Notes under the pieces: model-generated
Database searches by the model: none
What the model was told of the DNA's origin: nothing
The model's input: only the letters and a program-made list of their open reading frames with translations
In this document: in pieces, positions 1-5,828 of the stretch
Layout of the letters: the number at the start of each line of letters is the position of its first letter
Position numbering within the stretch: the stretch's first letter is position 1
Source of the DNA: Anaerolineae bacterium
GTDB taxonomy: Bacteria; Chloroflexota; Anaerolineae; UBA1429
Assembly: GCA_007123335.1 (NCBI GenBank)
Contig: SKLG01000221.1
Location: 1-5,828, forward strand
DNA length: 5,828 nucleotides
Reading direction: 5' to 3'
Program-made: the position numbers and the translations under genes

Positions 1-233
1 CCGTTGCCGCCGGTTCCCGCCAAGATGACGATGCGGGCATGATCGCGGGGCAGCAGTGCCATCGCATTCTCCGCCAGGCTGCGGCCGGCGTTCTCCATCA
101 TCTGCAAAATGCCCAGGCCAAACTCCTCGACGGCTATCCGATCGACCTCGCGCATCTGCTCGGCGCTCACGGCCGGCACCACAGTTCCATCATTGGCTAT
201 AAAGCGTATAGACCCCGCTCTTGATTCTCCCAC
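1..233 (-). CDS. nnrE: NAD(P)H-hydrate epimerase, YjeF N-terminal domain (partial; 3' part outside window)
   Basis: The minus strand encodes the first roughly 77 residues of a YjeF_N-domain protein. The family epimerises the R and S forms of damaged, hydrated NAD(P)H in the cytoplasm so that a partner dehydratase can repair it; the dehydratase may be fused in the missing C-terminal part. The reading shows VPAVSAEQMREVDRIAVEEF, then GLGILQMMENAGRSLAE, then VILAGTGGNG, the glycine-rich nucleotide-binding loop at the window edge. All are hallmarks of the family. There is no in-frame ATG. I place the start at GTG 233-231, just after an in-frame TAA and about nine bases after a weak GAGGG. Other options are GTG at 182 or 179, which have no Shine-Dalgarno, or an ATA at 209-207 that would give a homologue-like N-terminus (x-RFIANDGTVVPAV). 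The family call is secure; the start is not. Confidence 0.85.
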   Translation of the reverse strand, partial: MGESRAGSIRFIANDGTVVPAVSAEQMREVDRIAVEEFGLGILQMMENAGRSLAENAMALLPRDHARIVILAGTGGN

Positions 234-264
234 TCTGCTTTACCCTCGTAACACGCTTTATGGC
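196..264. repeat. Imperfect inverted repeat around the nnrE start
   Basis: GCTATAAAGCGTAT at 196-209 is repeated in inverted orientation at 264-251 as GCCATAAAGCGTGT, matching at 12 of 14 positions, with about 41 bases between. The repeat encloses the candidate GTG start and the weak Shine-Dalgarno of the hydrate epimerase gene. It could be an operator dyad or a leader hairpin, or it could be chance; no function is shown. Confidence 0.45.
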
Positions 265-364
265 TAGCAGGAATACCTTCTTGGGCGACCAGGATCGCCA
301 GATCTATTCGTCGCGCAACACAACCATCGGGCTCAGGCCAGAATGTCGCGTTGTGTGGTTCTTT

Positions 365-398
365 AGGTGCCCGGCAGTTCAGAAACTGCCGGGCACCT
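365..398. repeat. Perfect 15-bp stem-loop, REP-like or terminator-like
   Basis: AGGTGCCCGGCAGTT (365-379) is followed by the loop CAGA and its exact reverse complement (384-398). The stem is G+C rich and lies 20 bases beyond the stop codon of the minus-strand isomerase gene, which is where a terminator would sit. Neither side is followed by a T-run, so it does not fit a classical intrinsic terminator. A repeated extragenic palindrome or a 3'-end-stabilising hairpin are alternatives. The rest of the spacer, 234-418, holds no credible gene on either strand, and I see no good promoter in it. Confidence 0.7.
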
Positions 399-418
399 TG
401 CAGGGGAAGCGGAGGGTT

Positions 419-1192
419 CTAGCTAAAGCCCCAGCCTTTGAGGTTGCGCAGGCTGATGGCCAGCGATTCAAAGGGGTCGCGGTCATAGCACTGGTCCTGC
501 TCGACGCAGTACCACTCGACGCCGCTCTCTTCAGCCGCCGTGAGGATGACCGGCCAATTGAGGTTGCCCTCGCCCACCTCGGCAAAGCGCTGCTCGCGAT
601 CGGGGGTGATGGCCATGTCCTTGAGGTGCAGCAGCGGCTGCTGCCCGGCGCATTTTCGCACCCAGTAGGTCGGATCGGCGCCGCCGTGTTGCAGCCAGTA
701 GACATCCAGCTCGAACTTGAACACCTCGTTATCCGCCATCCGGTCATAGAGCATCTCCAGCCACGTCTGGTCGCCGAACTTGGCCAGCTCGTGGCTGTGG
801 TTGTGGTAGGAGAAATCCATCCCGGCCGCCGCCAGTTTTTCCTCCACCGCCGCAAACTCGCGAACAAAGCGCTCCAGGCCCTCGACGCTGCGATACTCGC
901 CGAATAGGCCGCCGATGGCCGGATGGGTGCAGCCATAGATCTGGTGCTCCTCGATGACGGCGTCCACGTCATCGACAAAGCTCTGCCAGTTGGCGTGGCT
1001 GGAGATGATCTTGAGCCCCAGATCGGAGCACATCTTGGCCACCTCCGACGGCGACACGTCGCCAAAGCCCGACACCTGCACCGCCGTGTAGCCGATATCG
1101 GCCACCTTTTTCAGGCTCTCGGCCACGCCTTGCGTATCCTGGGTGAATTGGCGCACGGTATAAAGCTGCGCCGCTACGACGTTCTCTGGCAT
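419..1192 (-). CDS. Sugar phosphate isomerase/epimerase (xylose isomerase-like TIM barrel)
   Basis: This 257-residue protein is of normal length for the AP-endonuclease-2/xylose-isomerase-like superfamily, which includes IolE and sugar 3-epimerases. It opens with AAQLYTVRQ, the first barrel strand. Likely metal and catalytic positions follow in order: the YHNHSHE motif (H130, H132, E135), ELDVYW (D163), LHLKD (H189, K191), VGEGNLNW near 206-213, and CVEQD (E231). Members are cytoplasmic, divalent-metal-dependent and act on sugars, inositol derivatives or sugar phosphates; the substrate here cannot be read. The start at 1192 is supported by GAGGAG at 1206-1201, eight bases upstream. The gene is divergent from the PHP gene, and a stem-loop follows its stop codon. 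It resembles the 3566 gene only at superfamily level. An AP-endonuclease role is less likely given the LDVYW and EGNLNW motifs. Confidence 0.88.
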   Translation of the reverse strand: MPENVVAAQLYTVRQFTQDTQGVAESLKKVADIGYTAVQVSGFGDVSPSEVAKMCSDLGLKIISSHANWQSFVDDVDAVIEEHQIYGCTHPAIGGLFGEYRSVEGLERFVREFAAVEEKLAAAGMDFSYHNHSHELAKFGDQTWLEMLYDRMADNEVFKFELDVYWLQHGGADPTYWVRKCAGQQPLLHLKDMAITPDREQRFAEVGEGNLNWPVILTAAEESGVEWYCVEQDQCYDRDPFESLAISLRNLKGWGFS

Positions 1193-1212
1193 CTCGTTTC
1201 CTCCTCATGAGA

Positions 1213-1260
1213 ATGGCGGCGAGGACGATCCTCTACGCCCGCATCATTGCCTCGCCGCAT
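1213..1260. repeat. Inverted repeat in the leader of the minus-strand isomerase gene
   Basis: GCGGCGAGG at 1216-1224 is the reverse complement of CCTCGCCGC at 1250-1258, separated by 25 bases. ATG and CAT just outside extend the pairing to about 12 bases with one bulged G. It lies seven bases upstream of the GAGGAG ribosome binding site of the minus-strand isomerase. It could be an operator or a leader hairpin. No clear -35/-10 pair for that gene was found nearby. Confidence 0.5.
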
Positions 1261-1282
1261 GCTACCACAAGCCACCGCTGGC

Positions 1283-1395
1283 GCGCAACTTGCCCCCCCT
1301 CCCGAAGGTCCCCCAGACGAACCTCTCGCTTCCCGATCAAGCCTTGCTGGGGGGACCTTCGGGAGGGGACTTTAAGGGGGAGGATGCGCAACTTG
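1283..1395. mobile_element. MITE-like palindromic element between 10-bp direct repeats
   Basis: GCGCAACTTG occurs at 1283-1292 and again at 1386-1395, flanking 93 bases. The interior contains a strong inverted repeat. The left arm, 1296-1316, has CCCCTCCC, GAAGGT, CCCCC, AG in order. The right arm, 1347-1368, is its complement with a single bulged G. The two are separated by a 30-base loop. A second G-rich block (1376-1383) follows before the right direct repeat. No protein is encoded, so it would be a non-autonomous element moved in trans. The direct repeats look like a target-site duplication, although the outermost bases do not form a clean terminal inverted repeat. It may instead be a repeated extragenic palindrome or a structured leader. 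Confidence 0.5.
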
Positions 1396-1421
1396 TAAGC
1401 TGATCGAGTCCGACTTATACT
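1393..1421 (+). promoter_or_regulatory. Sigma-70-type promoter for the PHP gene, predicting a leaderless mRNA
   Basis: TTGTAA at 1393-1398 and TATACT at 1416-1421 are separated by the ideal 17 bases, and the -10 box has five of six consensus bases. The ATG is only nine bases beyond the -10 box. Transcription starting 6-7 bases after the box would give a leader of about three to five bases. No Shine-Dalgarno precedes the ATG, which agrees with leaderless translation. The TTG of the -35 box lies inside the right direct repeat of the MITE-like element. Confidence 0.6.
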
Positions 1422-1430
1422 CGCCACACC

Positions 1431-2120
1431 ATGACACAACGAATAGACCTGCACAGCCATACCTTTCTCAGCGACGGCGCCTTGCTGCCCTCGGAGCATC
1501 TGCGGCGCTTTGCCGCGCTGGATCACGCCGCCGTGGCCATCACCGATCATGCCGACGCCAGCAACCTGGACGAGCTGATCGAGCAGCTACGCCGCCTGTT
1601 GCGCAGCCAGGCCGACGACTGGCCGCTCACCGTCCTGGTGGGCGTGGAGCTGACTCACGTGGCGCCGGGGAGCATCGACAAGCTGGCCCGCCGCGCCAGG
1701 CACCTGGGCGCCGACCTGGTCGTCGTCCACGGCGAGACCATTGTCGAGCCGGTGGCGCCGGGCACCAACCGCGCCGCCGTGGAATCGCCGGACGTGGACC
1801 TCCTGGCCCACCCCGGCCTGCTCAGCGAGGAGGACGCCGCTCTGGCCGCCGCGCGCGAGTGTTATGTCGAGCTCACCACGCGCAAGGGGCATTCGCTGAC
1901 CAACGGCCACGTCGCCGCCATGTGTCGGCGCGTCGGCGCGGCCATGGTCGTCAACACCGACGCCCACGGGCCGGGCGACATGGTCTCCATGGCCTTTGCG
2001 CGCACCGTGGCGCTGGGCGCCGGCCTCTCGGCGGAGGAGGCCGAGGCCGCCTTGGTGGAGCACCCGCAGCGGCTGGTGCAGCGGCTGTTGATGGCCCGCC
2101 ACGGCATGCAGAACGCTTGA
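1431..2120 (+). CDS. PHP-domain metal-dependent phosphoesterase (histidinol phosphatase-like)
   Basis: This 229-residue protein is almost entirely one PHP domain. The metal-binding set appears complete and in order: DLHSHTFLSDG (H8, H10, D15), ITDH (H40), GVELTH (E73), VVVHGE (H100), LLAHPG (H127), and NTDAH (D177, H179). The family hydrolyses phosphate esters in the cytoplasm using a cluster of up to three metals. Relatives are named histidinol-phosphatase-domain proteins, but many act on other substrates. No histidine biosynthesis gene is seen here, so the substrate is unknown. The ATG at 1431 begins four codons before the conserved DLHSH strand and has no Shine-Dalgarno; a promoter just upstream predicts a leaderless message. 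The next gene starts 67 bases after the stop. It could share the transcript, or use its own weak promoter: a TTGACC at 2117-2122 spaced 17 bases from a poor TATGCG. Confidence 0.9.
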   Translation: MTQRIDLHSHTFLSDGALLPSEHLRRFAALDHAAVAITDHADASNLDELIEQLRRLLRSQADDWPLTVLVGVELTHVAPGSIDKLARRARHLGADLVVVHGETIVEPVAPGTNRAAVESPDVDLLAHPGLLSEEDAALAAARECYVELTTRKGHSLTNGHVAAMCRRVGAAMVVNTDAHGPGDMVSMAFARTVALGAGLSAEEAEAALVEHPQRLVQRLLMARHGMQNA

Positions 2121-2175
2121 CCCATACACCTTTTGACGATATGCGCCCTGTTCGGAACCAATTTGAGTGAACCAT

Positions 2176-2181
2176 GAGGAG
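2176..2181 (+). promoter_or_regulatory. Ribosome binding site that decides the CpXC gene start
   Basis: GAGGAG lies six bases before the ATG at 2188. It lies downstream of the alternative in-frame GTG at 2167, so it argues for starting at 2188 and dropping seven N-terminal residues. Confidence 0.7.
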
Positions 2182-2187
2182 ATCACC

Positions 2188-3540
2188 ATGCCTTTTCCAG
2201 CCATGCCCACCCGCATCCCCTGCCCCAATTGCGGCCACCGTTTCGTCGCGCAGGTGCAGAGCGTCGTCGATGTCGGCGAGCAGCCCGAGCTCAAGGAGGA
2301 TCTGCTGGCCGGTCGTCTCAACGTCGTGCGCTGCCCGCAGTGCGGCACCGGCGGCCTGCTCAGCACGCCGCTGATCTACCACGACCCCGACAAGGAGTTG
2401 CTCATCGCCCTGGCGCCCAGTGAGATGAACCTGTCGGCGGATGAGCAGGAGCAGCTCGTCGGCAGCCTGGTGAACGCCGTGATGAACAACACCCCGGCGG
2501 AAAAGCTCAAGAGCTACTTTTTCCAGCCCAAGACGGTGCTCAGCTATGACAGCCTGTTCGACATCATCCTGGAGGCCGACGGCTTTAGCCGCGAGGTGCT
2601 CGAGGCCCAGCGCGCGCGGCTGCAACTTGTCGGCGAGCTGGCCGACGCCGTCGACGATGAGGAGCGGCTGGAGGAACTCATCGAGGAGCATCGCCAAGAG
2701 CTCGATTACGAGTTCTTTTTACTGCTCAGCGAGGCCATCGACAACTATCGGGCACGGGCCGAGGTCGATCCCGAGAGCGACGAGGCGCAAGAGGTCGGCG
2801 ATCTGATCGCCCGGATGTCCCAACTGCGCGAGGTCCTGTTGGAGCGCGTGAATCCCATGGGCCCCACCGTGTCGGCGGATGCCGACGACGACGCGCTCAT
2901 CGACCTCTTGCTCAACACCGAGGAGGGCGAAGCGTGGCAGCGGGCCGTGGCCGCCAATCGTCCGCGCCTCGATTATGGCTTTTTCCAGCATCTCACCGGG
3001 CGCATCGAGGCCGCTCAGGGCAGCGATGAGCAGGAGGCGAAAGAACTGGCCGACCTGCGCGAGCGCCTGCTGGACGAGATCGAGGCCCAGAACGCCCGCA
3101 TCCAAAGGGCGCAGGATCGGGCCAGCCTGTTGCTCATGCGCCTGCTCGAGGCCGAGGACCCCGCCGCCGCCGTGCGCGAGAATCGGGACAAGATCGACGA
3201 GATGCTCATCAATGTCCTCTCCCGCTACCAGATGGCGGCCCAGGAGGAGGGCGACGAGGAGCAGCTCGATAAGCTTGAGGCGGTGTTCAACGCCATCATC
3301 GAGATGCTCGAGGAGGACCTGCCGCCGGAGGAGCGCCTGATCAACCGCCTGCTGCGGGCCGATTATCCCGACGAGACCGACGAAATCCTGAACCAGCATC
3401 GGGGGCTGCTCAATCGCGAGCTTTTGGACAGGATCGACAAGTCGCTGGAGCAGTTTGGGGACGAGGAGGATGAGCTGGCCACACGTCTGCGCCAGATTCG
3501 CGGCCAGATCGAGGCCAAGATCACTATTTTGCGCGCCTGA
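2188..3540 (+). CDS. CpXC zinc-ribbon protein with acidic helical repeat tail
   Basis: This 450-residue protein has two parts. Residues about 10-150 form a CpXC domain. Two Cys-Pro-X-Cys knuckles, C12-C15 (CPNC) and C49-C52 (CPQC), should hold one zinc, and a VLSYDSLFDIIL segment near 117-128 resembles the usual domain tail. Residues about 155-450 are highly acidic and helical, with diverged repeats. LL-rich helices recur at 237-245, 314-323 and 384-392. A second helix pattern, like LDYEFF, recurs at 172, 261, 336 and 408. No signal peptide or membrane segment is visible, so it should be cytoplasmic. CpXC proteins have no established activity; protein binding by the repeat tail is inference. 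Similar repeats, as I recall, occur beside CHAT or TPR modules in Chloroflexota. The start at ATG 2188 is chosen on its Shine-Dalgarno. The downstream isomerase begins 25 bases after the stop, suggesting cotranscription. Confidence 0.85.
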   Translation: MPFPAMPTRIPCPNCGHRFVAQVQSVVDVGEQPELKEDLLAGRLNVVRCPQCGTGGLLSTPLIYHDPDKELLIALAPSEMNLSADEQEQLVGSLVNAVMNNTPAEKLKSYFFQPKTVLSYDSLFDIILEADGFSREVLEAQRARLQLVGELADAVDDEERLEELIEEHRQELDYEFFLLLSEAIDNYRARAEVDPESDEAQEVGDLIARMSQLREVLLERVNPMGPTVSADADDDALIDLLLNTEEGEAWQRAVAANRPRLDYGFFQHLTGRIEAAQGSDEQEAKELADLRERLLDEIEAQNARIQRAQDRASLLLMRLLEAEDPAAAVRENRDKIDEMLINVLSRYQMAAQEEGDEEQLDKLEAVFNAIIEMLEEDLPPEERLINRLLRADYPDETDEILNQHRGLLNRELLDRIDKSLEQFGDEEDELATRLRQIRGQIEAKITILRA

Positions 3541-3565
3541 GCGGTTACGAGAGGGAGGGAACGCC

Positions 3566-4381
3566 ATGCAGGTTGGATTCGTGTCGTTGGGGATGGGCGC
3601 ACAGCCGTTGAGCGACGTGCTGGACCTGGCCCAGCACGTGGGCGCCGAGGCGCTGGAGCTGAACGGTCGGGTGACGGTGCACCGCGACTTGTGGAAGCCG
3701 CCGGTAAACTATGCCGCGATCAGGGACGCGTTCGAGGAAGCTGAGGTCACGCCGGTCAGCCTGGGCGGGTATTCGAGCTTGGCCCAGCCCACCGACGAAG
3801 GGCTGGAGCGCGCCGTGGACGAGTTTGTGGCCTATTGCGAGCGGGCGCGCCAGATGGGCATCCCCATTGTGCGCGCCTTTGCCGGCGACGTGGTGGAGGG
3901 CCACACGCTGGAGGAGCTCTATCCGCGCATGGTGGAGGGGTTCAAGCGGATCATGCAGCGCATCGCGGGCTGGGGCCTGACGGTGGGCATCGAGAACCAC
4001 GGCCGCCTGATCAACCACGGCGAGCACCTGCACAGCCTGGTGCACGAGGTGGGCAGCCCGCATCTGGGCATCACCCTGGATACGGGCAACTTTTGCTGGG
4101 CGGGGCATTCCATCGAGACCGCCCACCGCTTCTGTGAGCGGCTGGCGGCGTTGACGGTGAACGTCCACGTCAAGGACGGCAAATTCCTCGATGGCGAGTG
4201 GACCCTCTTTCCCGCCGGGCGAGGCGACATCGATCTCGCCGGCATCCTCAAGACGCTGGGCAAGGCGGGCTATGAAGGGCCGGTGCTCAGCGAGTACGAG
4301 GGGGAGAGCGATTTCCGCATCAGCACGCTAGAGAGCGTGAGCTATCTGCGCGGCTTGCGCGACGGCCTGGATCGCCTGTAG
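3566..4381 (+). CDS. Sugar phosphate isomerase/epimerase (second xylose isomerase-like TIM barrel)
   Basis: This 271-residue TIM-barrel protein belongs to the AP-endonuclease-2/xylose-isomerase-like superfamily. Likely metal and catalytic residues appear in the usual order: VGIENHG (E143, H145), ITLDTGNF (D172), VNVHVKDG (H201, K203) and LSEYEG (E243). The FPAGRGDID stretch near 215-223 matches the loop that precedes the last barrel strands in epimerases of this group. The enzyme would be cytoplasmic and metal dependent, interconverting a sugar, ketose or inositol-type substrate that cannot be named. The start at 3566 has GGGAGG at 3553-3558, seven bases upstream. A longer in-frame reading begins within the CpXC gene and lacks a family N-terminus, so I rejected it. 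Its motifs differ clearly from the 419-1192 protein, so it is not a recent duplicate. It converges on the TPR gene with only 26 bases between, and I see no classical terminator there. Confidence 0.88.
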   Translation: MQVGFVSLGMGAQPLSDVLDLAQHVGAEALELNGRVTVHRDLWKPPVNYAAIRDAFEEAEVTPVSLGGYSSLAQPTDEGLERAVDEFVAYCERARQMGIPIVRAFAGDVVEGHTLEELYPRMVEGFKRIMQRIAGWGLTVGIENHGRLINHGEHLHSLVHEVGSPHLGITLDTGNFCWAGHSIETAHRFCERLAALTVNVHVKDGKFLDGEWTLFPAGRGDIDLAGILKTLGKAGYEGPVLSEYEGESDFRISTLESVSYLRGLRDGLDRL

Positions 4382-4407
4382 CCGCTATGGGAGCACGGCC
4401 GGGGCGC

Positions 4408-5364
4408 TCAGGTCTCGGCCGTCTGGTTGCCCGGCTCGCGCTGCATCGCGCGCAGCCAGGCCAGGGCGCCCGGCGTATCCTCCCAGGCCTCACACAGGGC
4501 TTCGGCGACGGCCGCCGCCTCTTCTTTGCTGCCGATCCCGACGACTTCGGGCACCTCGGCGGGCAGCTCCTCTATCGCGAGCAAAAAGTCGGGCACGTGC
4601 CGATTGCTCTCCAGCGCCTGGCGCAGAGCGTTCCGGGCGCGCTCTGGCCCGCGTGTACGATAAAGAAACAGCGCGCGCGCATAGGTCCAAGGCGCCGTCG
4701 CGTCCCAGGCAAAACGATCGAGAAGGTGCTGAAGCGCTTCGTCGTCGCCCATGGCGAACAGGCATAGCGAATACCAATAGCGCACACCCTGGTCGTCATT
4801 GGGGTTCAGGTGCAGCAGCTCCTCAAAGTGACGCGACGCCTCCGCGTAGCGCCCCTGCCCGCATAGACAATCGGCCAGGCTGAGTTTGGCGCGCATGTAG
4901 GGGCGGGTCTCATCCACCTGCCAGAAGCGGCCGCGATAGCGCACAAAGGCATCCAGCCCCAAAACCCGTTCGCCGGCCTCTACCCCTTGCCGATAATAGT
5001 GGCATGCCTGATCGATGTCCTCGGTGGTATCGCCCAGCAACGTATACGCATCGGCGCAATCGCGACAGATCTCGATGGCCGCCCGCGCCAGGGCGTGGCG
5101 TTGTTGGCTCGTCGCCCCCCACGCCTGGTAGATCAACTCCTGAGCCTGCTCTAGATCGTCGCTCCCCGCTCGCGGATCGAGTTCGGCAGGAGCGCCCTGG
5201 CCATTGAGCTGTGCCAGAAACTCGCGCGACTCGCGGCTCCAATGCCAGTCGTGCTCGCGAAGCAGCCGCTCCAGGTTCTCGACGCTGCGGCGGACACGCT
5301 CAGGATCGTGTCGGCGCCGCCGCCGCGCCGAGCCGGCGACCTCATACCATCCGTTCTCATCCAT
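4408..5364 (-). CDS. Tetratricopeptide repeat protein, ST7-like
   Basis: This 318-residue, probably cytoplasmic protein is rich in helix pairs. After a basic stretch (R14-R18) and a helical N-terminus, TPR-like units cover about 72-135 (ending YYRQGVEAGERVLG), 157-190 (RAKLSLADCLCGQGRYAEAS, then HLNPND), 192-215 and 225-255. The ETRPYMRAKLSLADCL and NPNDDQGVRYWYSL segments, and the C-terminal WEDTPGALAWL, are what I recall from bacterial proteins similar to ST7. The role is likely protein-protein interaction; no catalytic motif is seen. The ATG at 5364 follows a G-rich ribosome binding site (GGGGGGA at 5377-5371). It lies 45 bases after the stop of the glycosidase-like gene on the same strand, so the two may be cotranscribed. 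The basic N-terminal run might contact nucleic acid, but that is only a possibility. Confidence 0.8.
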   Translation of the reverse strand: MDENGWYEVAGSARRRRRHDPERVRRSVENLERLLREHDWHWSRESREFLAQLNGQGAPAELDPRAGSDDLEQAQELIYQAWGATSQQRHALARAAIEICRDCADAYTLLGDTTEDIDQACHYYRQGVEAGERVLGLDAFVRYRGRFWQVDETRPYMRAKLSLADCLCGQGRYAEASRHFEELLHLNPNDDQGVRYWYSLCLFAMGDDEALQHLLDRFAWDATAPWTYARALFLYRTRGPERARNALRQALESNRHVPDFLLAIEELPAEVPEVVGIGSKEEAAAVAEALCEAWEDTPGALAWLRAMQREPGNQTAET

Positions 5365-5409
5365 CTTGCTTCCCCCCCAGAGATATCTTTTTCACGGTGC
5401 ATGGCAAGG

Positions 5410-5828
5410 CTAATAGCCCAGGCCATACACCTCCCCCTCGACAAACTCGAACCGCACGCGCAGACATTCGTGGCGATGGGCGTCGGTCGCCTGATCGCGC
5501 CAGCGCAGCAAGTGATCGACGCGGTCGCCCTGAAGCGGCTCGCTGTCATCGAGGTGATGCCCCGGCAGTTTGCGCCCAAAGGCGTCGCACAACTCGGCGC
5601 GCAGCCAGCCGCGCACCTCGGCATCGAGGGTGATCTGCGGCGCCTGCAGGATAAAGGGCTCGGTCATGAACCCGCCGCGAGTCCGGCCCGCGGCCAGGCC
5701 CACCAGGCGGTTGTGGCTCACCAGCGCGCCCATGGGCCGGCTCAGGCCACGGTTGCGGTTGTGGGCATCGGGCGTCGCCGAATAGAGGATCAGCCAGTCG
5801 CCGCCGTGGTCGAGCCAGACGTTGGGCG
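5410..5828 (-). CDS. Glycosidase-like protein, C-terminal portion (5' part outside window)
   Basis: The reading frame is open to the right edge, giving the last 138 residues; no start is needed inside the window. The visible part reads WLILYSATPDAHNRN, then SRPMGALVSHNRLVGLAAG, then a GGFMTEPFIL segment, followed by a beta-rich stretch ending in LRVRFEFVEGEVYGLGY. As recalled, this fits the tail of proteins related to GH32/GH43-type five-bladed propeller hydrolases. In these a last propeller strand (the sugar-response loop and H-R-L-V-G-L-x-A-G) is followed by a C-terminal beta-sandwich containing GW/EVRVEL and a PLxGD motif, here EPLQGD and HLLRWRD. The catalytic residues would lie in the missing part, so activity is unproven. 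The downstream TPR gene is close and on the same strand. Family confidence is moderate; that it is a real coding tail is well supported by composition and continuity. Confidence 0.6.
   Translation of the reverse strand, partial: PNVWLDHGGDWLILYSATPDAHNRNRGLSRPMGALVSHNRLVGLAAGRTRGGFMTEPFILQAPQITLDAEVRGWLRAELCDAFGRKLPGHHLDDSEPLQGDRVDHLLRWRDQATDAHRHECLRVRFEFVEGEVYGLGY

Noticed and set aside
221..907. A long plus-strand open frame opposite the isomerase gene
   Set aside because: It is the antisense shadow of a well-supported minus-strand enzyme, has no recognisable domain, and is expected in GC-rich DNA.
2117..2145. TTGACC, 17 bases, TATGCG as a promoter for the CpXC gene
   Set aside because: The -10 box is poor and the -35 overlaps the PHP stop codon, so I only mention it in the gene entry.
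1587..2366. A 259-residue minus-strand open frame across the PHP and CpXC genes
   Set aside because: It spans two real plus-strand genes with all family motifs, and its composition is biased as in an antisense shadow.
3455..3565. N-terminal extension of the second isomerase into the CpXC gene
   Set aside because: The extra residues do not resemble the family, and ATG 3566 has a good Shine-Dalgarno.
2719..3567. A 282-residue minus-strand open frame opposite the CpXC gene
   Set aside because: It looks orderly only because the sense strand encodes repetitive acidic helices; no family or ribosome binding site is seen.
4382..4407. Terminator between the convergent genes
   Set aside because: Only a short GAGC/GCTC pairing is possible and no T-run follows on either strand.

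Overview
This is a GC-rich bacterial window with six protein genes and short spacers. There are no rRNA or tRNA genes, no CRISPR array, no transposase and no phage gene. Protein resemblances point to Chloroflexota, probably Anaerolineae or Caldilineae-like. These are a zinc-ribbon CpXC protein with an LL-rich helical repeat tail, an ST7-like TPR protein, and the C-terminal beta-rich domain of a glycosidase-like family. The assignment rests on remembered family resemblance, not on a marker gene.

Layout from left to right. (1) On the minus strand at the left edge lies the N-terminal part of an NAD(P)H-hydrate epimerase (YjeF_N) gene that leaves the window. It has no in-frame ATG start and begins with GTG or an unusual codon. 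(2) A spacer with a perfect 15-bp-stem hairpin. (3) On the minus strand, a complete sugar phosphate isomerase/epimerase of the xylose-isomerase-like TIM-barrel superfamily. (4) A divergent intergenic region (1193-1430) with an inverted repeat near the epimerase ribosome binding site, a MITE-like palindromic element between 10-bp direct repeats, and a strong promoter that predicts a leaderless mRNA. (5) A plus-strand run of three genes: a PHP-domain metallophosphoesterase, a CpXC zinc-ribbon protein with an acidic repeat tail, and a second, different isomerase/epimerase. (6) Convergent to these, on the minus strand, a TPR protein preceded by the 3' part of a glycosidase-like gene that enters from the right edge.

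Functionally the window looks like housekeeping repair (hydrate epimerase) next to carbohydrate-related enzymes: two TIM-barrel isomerases/epimerases, a PHP phosphoesterase and a glycosidase-like C-terminus. No shared pathway can be proven from sequence. I see no convincing new multi-gene system. The most interesting points are the CpXC-plus-repeat protein, the MITE-like insertion touching a leaderless promoter, and the palindromes in the spacers.
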